In this document: piece by piece, positions 22,621 to 32,052 of the stretch | How positions within the stretch are numbered: the first letter of the stretch is position 1 | Layout: every line of letters starts with the position of its first letter | Assembly (NCBI GenBank): GCA_948144175.1 | Contig: CANXME010002539.1 | Span: 62,001 to 126,000 of the forward strand | Reading direction: 5' to 3' | DNA: 64,000 nucleotides | From: Closterium sp. NIES-65 | Taxonomy: Eukaryota > Streptophyta > Zygnematophyceae > Desmidiales > Closteriaceae | The notes under the pieces: generated by a model | Database searches by the model: none | Told to the model about the DNA's origin: nothing | Seen by the model: the letters and a program-made list of their open reading frames with translations, nothing else | Program-made: the position numbers and the translations under genes

Positions 22621-23033
22621 TCAATCCTCTTGAGCGTGAGTAGTATTAGTGTGACTAAGAAAGGGGTTATTGGGTGGCTCAAAAGCTACATGTATAAGCA
22701 ACTGGTTACGCATCAGGCTTGGGGTCGTCGCTATGGTCCTCGGTACGTTGAGGTGGCACGCCAGCGGATATACTAGAGACATTGAGCTGACATGATTACC
22801 TAAACCTTATAGATAGTGTCGGGTGAAATAAAGAAAAGGGAAAAAAAGCACACACACATACATAAACATAAATGCACATGCACACATCATGACAGTGGCT
22901 GGATAATCATCTAAAAGTTCCACGGATACTAGGGTTGCCACAAAAAGAACCCTGTTTTGCAAGATAAGCGGGAAGATTTACCCTGCAAAGGATAGGCTTA
23001 CGACTGCGGCACAAATCCTATCAGCCAGATATA
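22621..23033. other. Intergenic, nothing recognised
   Basis: AT-rich spacer with a short CA-rich stretch (about 22845-22885). No ORF or RNA gene supported. Confidence 0.5.
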
Positions 23034-23251
23034 TGTCAGAATGTTATAATTGTATAGCCTGCAGTGGGGTACTCTATAGCGAGTACAACCTAATTAGGGT
23101 TTCCTATATGTATGCCAATTGCTCCTTGTCAGATTTATATGACATAGCTACTGTAGGCTATAGTGGGGTAGCACATATGGGGTACAGCTTTCTAGGGTTT
23201 GTACTTGTACCCAACTTTCCCTTAGTCGTTTCATTCCCGTTCAGTTTCTCA
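23034..23251 (+). repeat. Composite 5' LTR of Copia-D
   Basis: 23034-23126 matches the first 93 bp of the 3' LTR closely; at 23127 a new TGTCAG start begins a 125-bp LTR ending TTTCTCA at 23251, followed by the primer-binding-like TGGTATCGAGCAGG. So two LTR 5' ends stand in tandem. Confidence 0.75.
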
Positions 23252-23484
23252 TGGTATCGAGCAGGTTCCCCTGTGGGAACTGTTCCTAGGGCCCACCACC
23301 TTTTTTTTCCTACCCGGAGCGCGCTCTACACTGCCCGAGTCGCGCTCCCCTCTCACGGCCCCGTCGCGCCGCCCTTTCGACCCGGTCGCGCCGCCTTAGC
23401 GGCCCCGTCGCGTCGCGCTTGCGGCCCCGTCTTGTCGCCCTCGCAACCCCTTCACGTCGCGCCGCCCTAGCGGCCGCGTGGCGC

Positions 23485-23800
23485 CGCCCTCGCCTACCCC
23501 TGCGGCCCCGGCGCCGCCCTTCCTTGCCTCGGCGCCGCCTCTGCTGGCCCCGTCGCCTACCCCTGCGGCCCCGGCGCCGCCCTTCCCTGCCTCGGCGCCG
23601 CCTCTGTTGGCCCCGTCGCCTACCCCTGCGGCCCCGGCGCCGCCCTTCCCTGCCTCGGCGCCACCTCTGCTGGCCCCGTCGCCTACCCCTGCGGCCCCGA
23701 CGCTGCCCTTCCCTGCCTCGTCGCCGCCTCTGCTGGCCCCGTCGCCTACCCCTGCGGCCCCGGAGCTGCCCTTCCCGGCCCCGGCGTCGCCTCTACTGGC
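23485..23800 (+). repeat. 63-bp minisatellite in the Copia-D leader
   Basis: About five units of 63 bp, beginning CCTACCCCTGCGGCCCCGGC. The length is a multiple of three, so an Ala/Pro-rich frame of 21-residue repeats stays open, but no start or conservation supports a protein. Confidence 0.82.
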
Positions 23801-24150
23801 CCCGACGCCGCTCCACCCGGCCCCAACGCCGCTCCACCCGGCCTCGCCGCCGCTCCACCCGGCCCCGCCGCCGCTCCACCCGGTCCCGCCGCCGTCCCCA
23901 CGCGGCCCCCCCGTCACCACCGAGCCGCCGGCGCCGCCGAGCAGCTGCCGAGCCGCCCGATCCACCCGAGCCGCCCGAGCCGCCGCGCCACCTGAGCCGC
24001 CCGAGCCCCCGGGTCGCCGAGTCGCCGAGCTGCAGCTGCTGCCGAGCCGCTGTACTCCCGAGCCGCCCGAGCCGCCGAGTCGCCGACCCGCAGTTGCTGC
24101 CGAGCCGCCCGAGTTGCCGAGCCGCCGAGCCGCCCGAGCCGCCCTGTCCG

Positions 24151-24206
24151 GTAAGAGCAGCGCCTCTGTCACTACACTGCCCTTACCCTACTGTTCGCGC
24201 TGCTAG
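24151..24206 (+). other. Possible 56-bp intron in the Copia-D 5' UTR
   Basis: G|GTAAGAGCAGCGCC ... GCTGCTAG|, 12 bases before the gag ATG at 24219. Same length and position as in Copia-A. A CTTAC branch-like motif lies inside. Inferred. Confidence 0.35.
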
Positions 24207-24218
24207 TCTACTGCTGTC

Positions 24219-25500
24219 ATGGCTACCCCTAGTGTCCTCGCTTTTGACGCTGAGGGTCGGGCCATTGACTTTGACGTCTGGGTAGATGACCTGCAGCTTT
24301 TCCTACAGTGCGATAGGGCAGACGGTCTCTCCCTCTTTGACCTCACCTCTGGTGCCTCTCTTGCCCCTGCTGCTGATGCCGACGCCACTGTTCGCTCACA
24401 GTGGGCCACACGCGATGCTGCTGCACGTCTTGCTGTGCGTCGCCACCTGCCTACCTCTGAGCGTGCGCACTTTAGCCAGTACAAGAGTGCCCAGACCTTG
24501 TAAGACGCTGTAGTTGCGCGCTACTCCTCCCCTCCCACTGCTGCACTAAGCCGCCTCATGCTACCGTACCTCTTCCCTGACCTTGCTGCCTTTCCCACAG
24601 TCGCTAACCTCATTACCCACCTCCGCACTAGTGACACTCGCTACCACGCTGCGCTTCCTGCTCAGTTCCGCGCCAAGAGCCCCCCCCTCATGTACATCAC
24701 CCTCTACTACATAGTCACCCGGCTCTCTGACTCCCTTCGCGTAGTCAAGGACCACTTCCTCTCATTTTGCCCCACCACTCTCACCGTTGACCTCCTCGAG
24801 AAGGCCCTCCTAGCAGCAAAGAAGAGCATAGTCGCTGTAGGAGCCTCTCATGGTGACCCTCGCACCCCCGTCTTTGAGGGGTGTTCCCCCTCCTCCCTTT
24901 GCCCTCTGTTGCCTCTGCTGCTGCGGCCGACCTCGCTGGTTTTGAGTCGGTCGGCGCTGCGTCTGCCCCGAGCGGGAGACGCCGCAACGGCAAGGGCAAG
25001 GGGGGCAAGGGTGTTGGAGGGGCTAGCGGGGGAGGCGGAGGTGGCGATGGAGGCAGTGGAGGGGGTGGGGGTGGTGGTGGGAGTGGTGGCGGGGGTGGAG
25101 GTGTCAGTGGCGGCAGTGGAGGCGGAGGCGGCGGTGGCGGTGGCGGTGGCGCTGGGAGCGGAGGTGGCGGAGGTGGCGGCGATGGAGGAGGCGGCGGCGG
25201 AGGAGGTGGAGCTGGTCCGGGTGGCGCTGCGTTGAGGGTCGGCTCCGGTGGTGGTCAGCGCCAGCAGCAGCAGCAGCGCACTCGTGACATCCCCCCCCCC
25301 TTAGCAGCTCCGTGAATGGTACGTTGCACGCCAGCGGGGTTGGGGTACTGCTCCGTGCACCTACGTCCTACGCACCGACGACCGTGCGGGTGAGCATTGC
25401 GGGGTTGCGCACTCCACCCAGCGCTGCTTTCGTCGCCTGACGGACGCTTGGCGTCACCAGTTCCCGGAGGCCACTGAGATCCCCCGCTGGGGCGAGCTGT
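24219..25500 (+). pseudogene. Copia-D gag, nonsense and frameshifted
   Basis: ATG at 24219 (MATPSVLAFDAEGR). TAA at 24501-24503 replaces the Tyr codon of AQTLYDAVV. A frameshift near 24890 precedes the Gly-rich tract (about 25015-25215), which is followed by QRQQQQQR and, in yet another frame, the decayed REWYxAR motif and the Cys-His cluster (CTYVLRTDDRAGEHC...H...C). Confidence 0.78.
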
Positions 25501-28378
25501 CTAGGGCGGGAGTAGCTGTCTTTGACCTTGACTTTGATGCTATTCTTGTTGCCATGTATGCTATGACTATTTGTGATGAGGGTGACTGTTACTGGTGTTT
25601 TCCGCCCGACCTGGGCATTGAGACTGCTGCTCTAGGTACTGGTGAGGATGCTGCTCTAGGTGCTAGCGAGGCTGCTGCTCTAGGTGCTCGTGCATCTGCT
25701 CCCTTAGGTGCTGGTGAGTCTGCTCTCTCAGTAACTGCGTCGGCTTCGGCCTCCCACACCTTCACCCTTGACTCGGGGGCTTCTCGCTCCTTCTTTCGAG
25801 AGCGCACCACACTCACGCCGCTTGGCCGGCCGGTTGCAGTCTCTCTGGCAGACCCCTCTAGGGGTCCTGTCCTTGCTTACTACTCCACTGTCCTCCCGTG
25901 TCCGGCGGCTCCCTCTGGCACCCTGTCTGGTCTTTACCTCCCCTCATTCTCTACAAACTTGGTGAGTGGCGCTGACCTACAGGATGCGGGGGTTCACCAG
26001 TTCACTCTTGCGAGTCAGCGGGTGACCCACTGCACGGACGCTCGGACAGGCCGACACCTGGCCACGTTTACACGTCGGCCGGAGTCGAGCCTTTACACAC
26101 TGACCACTGCGTCTCCTCCCGTCACTGCGTCTGGTCAGGTAGCTGCGTCGGGTCAGGTGTTTGCTGCAGGGTCCAAGTCTGGTCCAGAGTCTACCCCCTG
26201 CTCGTGTCGCCTCCTGTCTCATGAGACTCTTCTCTGGCACCACCGCCTTGGTCACCCCTCCCTACTTCGTCTCCGAGGCATGGCCTCCCGTATCCTTGTC
26301 TCTGGTCTTCCCCGGTCCCTGCCTCCCCTTCCTCCGGGGCCTGGCCCTACCTGCGTCCCCTGTGTCGAGGGGTGGCAGCGGGCTCCCCTCACTCCTCCCA
26401 GTTTCCTCCGACAGAGGCCCCGCTGCAGACCCTTCACATGGACGTGTGGGGCCCGGCCCGCGTCCGTAGACAGGGTCACGAGCGCTACTTCCTACTGGTG
26501 GTTGACGACTACTCGCGTTACACCACAGTCTTCCCCTTGCGCAGCAAGGGTGATGTCACTGAGGTTTTGATCAACTGGATCCGCGCAGCTCGTCTCCAGC
26601 TCAGGCAGAGCTTTGGCTCGGACTTTCCTATTCTGCGTCTGCACTCTGACAGAGGCGGAGAGTTCTCCTCTGGCCTTCTGCAAGCCTACTGTCGTGCACG
26701 AGGCATCCGCCAGACCTTCACGCTTCCGGACTCTCCACAGCAAAATGGGATTGCTGAGCGCCGCATTGGCATGGTCATGGACGTCGCCCGTACGTCCATG
26801 ATGCATGCGGCTGCCCCCCATTTTCTGTGGCCGTTTGCGGTTCGGTACGCAGCGCATCAGATCAACCTTCACCCCAGGGTCTCCATGCCGGAGACCTCCC
26901 CAGCTTTGCTGTGGACGGGGAAGGTTGGCGATGCGTCTACGTTCCGTGTCTGGGGATCTCGAGCGTTTGTCCGCGACTTGTCTGCGGACAAACTGTCCCC
27001 TCGTGCTGCTCCTTGTGTCTTCCTTGGCTTCCCCCCTAACGCCCCAGGGTGGCAGTTCTACCACCCCACCTCTCGCCGTGTTCTGTCCTCCCAGGACGTC
27101 ACCTTTGCAAGTCGGTCCCCTACTACCACCTCTTCCCCTACCGCACTCCGTCCCTCCCCCCGCCACCGCTCTTCCTTGTGCCAGGTCCCCCCCCGGTAGA
27201 CCCCCTCCCCCCTCAGGGTCCTGCCTCTTCAGGTGTGTCCCAGGTAGACGCAGTCGAGCCTGTCAAGGTACCTGGTGACTCTGGTGTTGGTGAGGGTGCT
27301 GAGCCTGGGGGTGCTGACTCTGGGGGTGATCAGCGTGTGGGTGCTATGTCTGGGGGTGTTGAGCCTGAGGGTGCTACTACTGGGGGTGCTGAGCTTGGGG
27401 GTGCTGAGCCTGGGGGTGCTCCCACTGAGGGTACTGAGCCTGGGGGTGCTGAGCCTGGGGGTGCTACGCTTGGAGGTGCTGAGCCTAGGGGTGTGGAGCC
27501 TGAGGGAGCTGGGCCTGCTCGTGTGGCGTTTGGCGGTGCTGGGCCTGGAGGTTCTCCGGGTGCTTCGTCTCGGCGGGAGCCACTCTCTCCACAGGAGCTG
27601 CGCGAGTGGTTAGCCCGGCGCTGGAGGCGTGTTGCTGGAGCTGGAGGTTCTTCGGCTGCTAAGGGTGCTGGTGCCGCGGGTCCCGGAGGTGCTCGTACTG
27701 GGAGTACTGGAGCTGCTGGACCTGCGGGTACGTCTGGAGCTGGAGCTGCTGAGGGTGTTGGCGCCTAGGCTACTGCTGTCGGTCCTGGAGGCGGTCCTAC
27801 TGGGGGTGCTACTGGTGCTGCTGGAGGTACTGGAGCTGGAGGTGCTGCTGGCGCTGGTGCTGCCGCTGGGGGTACTGGTGTTGTCCCTGCTGTGTCTAGA
27901 GTCGTCGCGCGGCCTCGGCTGTACTTTGTTCCTCTCCTTCAGCAGGTTCTTGGTCTTCGGCCTTCTACTGGTCCTCCTCCTCCCTTAGAGTGTCCACAGC
28001 CTGTCTCGTCACAGTTACAGTTACAGCCGACCTCCCCACTGCCTGCTCCTTCTCCCTACACTAGTCCTACTAGAGGTCATGCTGAGCGTCGTGAGCCTGC
28101 ATCTCGCCCTGCGTCGACTGTCCGTCCTGGTCGCACTAGTGGTCGTGGTTCGCGTCAGCGTCCTCCTCTTGTCCTTGGCACGCACCGGATGCTCTACGTC
28201 CGTCCACTGCTCCTCTGCGTGCCCCTTTGCCTTCTCCTCCTGAGTCCTCGCTTCCTGCTCTTGCCGACCCGGAGTCGGACTCTCTTCGTGCTGCAAGTCC
28301 TACTGTCACGCGTCTCCTTGCTACTGTCGTCACTGACCCTTCCTTTGTGTCCACTGTTGCGTCTGCCCTAGTTGCTGC
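25501..28378 (+). pseudogene. Copia-D protease, integrase and linker, frameshifted
   Basis: Protease FTLDSGASRSFF intact near 25768. Pre-integrase zinc domain (WHHRLGHPSL ... CVPC); frameshift near 26385; integrase core with LHMDVWGP, LHSDRGGEF and NGIAERRIG; another shift near 27110; then GGAEP-like repeats (27290-27500), SRREPLSPQELREWL, and the Pro-rich part. Homology ends at about 28378 inside the segment that precedes RT in the other copies. Confidence 0.8.
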
Positions 28379-29232
28379 CCCGGCCCCGCCCCGGCCATGC
28401 TCCGTCGCCTGTTGCAGCGCACCGGGGGCACGTGCACCGCCCCCCCTTCTTTTCCCGTCGCCTGTCGAGGCGACCTGAGGGGGCCCTGGGGGGGTGGGGG
28501 GCGAGCGTCGCCCCTTCTACCGCCTGTTTTGGCGCCCTGGGAGGCCGCGCGTCGCCCCCCCCCCCCCCCCTCCCGTAACCTCCCTACCCGTCGCCCGGCC
28601 CTGCCCTATGTTAGGGTTTGGGGGTGGCGAGTAGGGGGTGGCGGATGTGTGGTCTCCCCTGCTCCTCCTCCTCCTCTGTCTCCCACTGCTGCAGCTGCCG
28701 CTGAGGGGGGTGGGTGTGTGGGAGTCGACGGAGTGGTGCTAGGGGGTGGGGTGTGAGTGAACCTAGGGTGCAGCGGGGGGTGTGTGAAAAGGGGGGTGAC
28801 GTGGGAGTGGAGCTAGGGGTGCAGCAAGGAGTGTGTGAAAAGGGAGTGGGACAGTTGGGGGAGGTTGAACGGAGGCTGTCGTCGTGTCGTCAGTAGCACC
28901 AGTAGTCCGGGGCGCTGCTCTGGTAGCCCAATCGTAGCCAGCTGCAGCAGTCGCCCGAGGGTCCGTTGCTCCTGCCGCTCGACTTAGTCGCGGAGCTTGT
29001 TACTCCAGTAGTCCGGGGCGCTGTTCCGGTAGCCGCTGTGCGAGCGGTGACTCCTGTTGCCCGTGTGTCTGCATCTTCAGCCGTCGCCTCCTATCTCCTC
29101 TCTTCTTACAGTCTCGCCTCCTCCTCCTCACTTGCCCTTTGTGAATGCCTCTAGCTTTGCTTGTCCTTGTAAACTTGCTCTATGCCTGCTTGCTCATTGT
29201 GCTGATTACACCCCACTTTGGCTATGGGGGTG
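28379..29232 (+). other. GC-rich DNA replacing RT/RNase H in Copia-D
   Basis: Starts GCCCCGGCCCCGCC, contains a C run at about 28555-28570 and G-rich stretches at 28620-28880, and has a doubled block (AGTAGTCCGGGGCGCTG at about 28902 and 29009). No RT-like motif in any frame. The last 100 bp ends in the polypurine tract CTATGGGGGTG. Confidence 0.65.
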
Positions 29233-29364
29233 TGTCAGAATGTTATAATTGTCTAGCCTGTAGTGGGGTATTCTATAGCGAGTACAACCCAATTAGGGTT
29301 TCCTATATGTATGCCAACTGCTGCTAGTGCAACCCCCCTCTCCTTCATTCCTCATTTCCTCACA
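29233..29364 (+). repeat. 3' LTR of Copia-D (132 bp)
   Basis: TGTCAGAATG...CTCACA after the polypurine tract; the first 93 bp match 23034-23126. Confidence 0.85.
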
Positions 29365-29413
29365 ATACACACATGATGCTTTACTGTCCCAGACGCGTTT
29401 GCTATGTCCAATC

Positions 29414-30636
29414 CTAATTCTCTTCAGAAGATCGATTTGCACTGGGCTGTTGCGGTTTACAAACCTGCCGAGCCATTTGCAAAGATAATGCACTTCGCCA
29501 AACTGTCCATGTGGGGAACAAAACAGCCGCAGATGCCTCAGCGTGGATTACAACAAAAAGGGCTTGTTGTTTATTACAAGCCCTTTTGCCCGTTGGCGAA
29601 GTTGACGAGCGCTTCAACAAAGCAGATCTATCACGCCCCATATGTGGTGTGACCTCGTAGAACTGTAATGGGCATCCGCTGTGGTCGGTCAACAAGTACA
29701 AACGCTTTTCCAAGAGCCATGGGGAATAACGAATTACACCAATCATAAATCCAGCCGGCTCGCTTCTACTCCCTAAGTGTTGGGCAGGAATCTTGTCCAC
29801 GTGGTGCGCATATAGTCTGAAACTGAAAATACAAAACCACTGGGGTAGTTATATGTTTTTGGCGGTATCCTAGAGGCTTCAGTTTGTTGAGATGAAAATG
29901 CCCATGAGTCGTAAGTGCGAAACTGAGTGCCCTTTCCATCAAATGCTCAGGAATGGACAGTTGTTCCATCAGTTGCATGGAGTCACGGTCTGCCAAGACG
30001 AAAATAACTGAGAAGTTAGGTAAAGAAATCGGTTGTGTCCACCACTGCATCGGATATCCCACCATTCCTGGAAAATATTGCTGGTTTGGAGGGTAGAGAA
30101 TGATGCTGCTGAATCTGGACAGGTTTCCAGCTTTCCGGCAAGAAACCATGTGAGGGTCACGTGATAATGAATGCGGTGGCATGCTAGTGGAGACACATAC
30201 ATGCAACCGTGCGACTTTTCCGGACTGACAGCGTTTCATATCAAGAAACGACTTCAGGTGCAGCAGAAAAATTGCTCCACGCGGGCGTGGCCGCATTCTA
30301 CTGGTTTTCTCCCCTATGTCATGGGAACATTCGGTCAAGACACCTAAATTTGTGGCGAGTTCTTCCTGACCACAAGTCAGCCTCTACATTCCCTGACTCT
30401 TGGAAATGGTTTGCAAGAAATATTTGGAAGCGTAAAAATCAGGCCCCTCCAGCACGTCACATTTTACCTCATCATTCTGTAACCAAGGCAGCTTCACGTG
30501 GAATTCCAACTGCGTAGGAGTGGGTACAGTACACGAATCGTGACTCAGAGGCTGCCTTCTCGTTGACATTAGGGTCACGCACGAACTTCTCTTCGCTCAC
30601 CATTCCGTCGTGGTTCCACCTGTGGAAACAGTTCTG
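29414..30636 (-). pseudogene. Unrecognised decayed coding region
   Basis: On the minus strand one frame is open from 30578 to 29766 except for a single TAG at 30384-30386 (about 270 residues), with non-repetitive, protein-like composition (for example EFHVKLPWLQNDEVKCDV and NFSVIFVLADRDSMQL). A second frame upstream (about 30636-30490) reads MVSEEKFVRDPNVNEKAASE, and another frame continues below 29800, as if one longer protein had been broken by frameshifts. I do not recognise a family. It lies right of Copia-D, with no partner gene. Could also be multi-exon, but I see no good splice sites. Confidence 0.4.
29556..29587. repeat. Perfect 12-bp hairpin
   Basis: AAAAGGGCTTGT (29556-29567) and ACAAGCCCTTTT (29576-29587) with an 8-base loop. 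No adjacent gene end that would make it a terminator. Confidence 0.6.
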
Positions 30637-30729
30637 CTAAGTGCTGGTTGGTGGATACGCTGGTGCTGCTAGACTTCCTATGGGTCCATTCCAGCACTGC
30701 ACCATCAAACAAGCTCGAATTGCTCCCCC

Positions 30730-30825
30730 CCGCAAGTGGCGCCTAGCGTGGGATAAGAACAAGCACTTCATATCCCACGACCCATTTCTCGCACGACCCA
30801 CACTCTACAATCCCGCCACTTGCGG
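30730..30825. repeat. Nested inverted repeats (96 bp)
   Basis: Outer arms CCGCAAGTGGCG (30730-30741) and CGCCACTTGCGG (30814-30825) are perfect; an inner pair CGTGGGATA (30747-30755) and TATCCCACG (30771-30779) is also perfect. Could be a small foldback element. Confidence 0.6.
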
Positions 30826-31250
30826 CGAACCATGACCACATTTCTCTCAGCCAAAAAACGATTTTCATTTCCACTGTTCAGTACAGTGTGATGCCTCCCC
30901 CCGTGCTTGCTTTCTCAAGTAGCACCTATGGAACCATGGTGCGAATGAGCAGTGATTGTGATGCATTCCTTATCTCCTATTCGTCCCGCCTACGGCCGTC
31001 CTTGCGCTCCTACGACAGCATTTTTCACAGAATCACATCTTCCCCCTCCCCCCACGCGCTCGAATGATGCTCCCCTCCAGCATTTCCCCCTGACTGACAG
31101 CACATTTGTACTGTACCCCGAAAAAGCACTAGATCCCTCCGAGCATGGCGTCAGCGATGGAAACCCCCAAGCAATAACGCTTGCTGTCATAACGAAAACA
31201 GACGAAAGCGTGAAACGAGAGCTCACAATAGAGTAGAAACGCCGATTGCT

Positions 31251-31269
31251 GCTGGGTGAGTCACCCAGC
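31251..31269. promoter_or_regulatory. 19-bp palindrome with a TGAGTCA core
   Basis: GCTGGGTGA-G-TCACCCAGC is a perfect palindrome around a TGAGTCA (AP-1/GCN4-like bZIP) site, about 0.8 kb upstream of the B-box gene. A regulatory role is inferred. Confidence 0.4.
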
Positions 31270-31363
31270 ACGCCAGCCAGCAGATCGCACAGCGCCAGCG
31301 CACAGAAGCTCGCACGCAGCGCACATGCGCACTGAACTGGGTGACTTGGGTCACTGGGTCCCT

Positions 31364-31442
31364 CCTTGGGTCCCTCCCAAGTCAGATTTTGAGACCAGCC
31401 AGAGCGCGGCTGACAAAGACCTTGGGTGGGAGGGACCCAAGG
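31364..31442. repeat. 15-bp inverted repeat
   Basis: CCTTGGGTCCCTCCC (31364-31378) and GGGAGGGACCCAAGG (31428-31442) are exact reverse complements with about 49 bases between. Lies in the presumed 5' flank of the gene at 32053. Confidence 0.6.
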
Positions 31443-32052
31443 GGAGTCACTGACTCACTGACTGCCCGCCCACTGGGCCCCGAGTCCTGACCAAAAGGAG
31501 GTCCGCCGACTGACTGTGCGGTGAAACGAAAGGCGTCCCTGTCCGTGAATCACTCGGCCCCAAACCACCATATCCTACTGTACACAGTATCTGTAACCGT
31601 AAAAGAGCCCATGTTCATCTTACGTGTGCCTTACTCCGGCTGTGCTCTCTCGAGCAGCCTCCTTGGTCCAGTCGGCCTTGTTACGAGAACCCGCCGTTCC
31701 CCTAGCTAGAACCCGTCAGCTGCACTTTTCACATGCTACATAGTCGACTCAGCAAGCCAACACGGCACAGAACAGAAGCTTCTTTCAGAAATCAACCTTC
31801 CAGTAATCAGTGAACCAGCGTCACTTCCATTCCAACACACCGTTGTCCCCCTGAGACACTTCCCAGAAGATAGCATCCTAGTGAGTCACCAGACAGCTCA
31901 CAGTAAACAGCTTCTTCCTTTCTCCTCCACCGTTGTGACAAACCGTCGACCGACCGAACGTCCCGCCGGTTTCCACTAAAGCACAAGCCGCGCCTAAGAA
32001 CTATTTCGACTACCGGTAGCAATAGTGGCAACGCTTATCGTTTTTTAGCATC

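Larger units (their letters stand above)
23034..29364 (+). mobile_element. Copia-D: Copia element lacking RT/RNase H
   Basis: Outer ends at 23034 (TGTCAGAATG) and 29364 (CTCACA) are flanked by ATATA and ATACA, an imperfect 5-bp duplication. The 5' end is composite: 93 bp matching the 3' LTR (29233-29364) and then a complete second LTR (23127-23251). Gag, protease, integrase and linker follow, then homology stops at about 28378 and roughly 0.85 kb of unrelated GC-rich DNA replaces RT and RNase H before the polypurine tract. Many frameshifts. A non-autonomous chimera. Confidence 0.82.

Noticed and set aside
23396-24285. ORFs of 240-290 residues in the Copia-D leader
   Set aside because: Made of the 63-bp minisatellite and GC-rich DNA; run across the LTR-gag leader on both strands.
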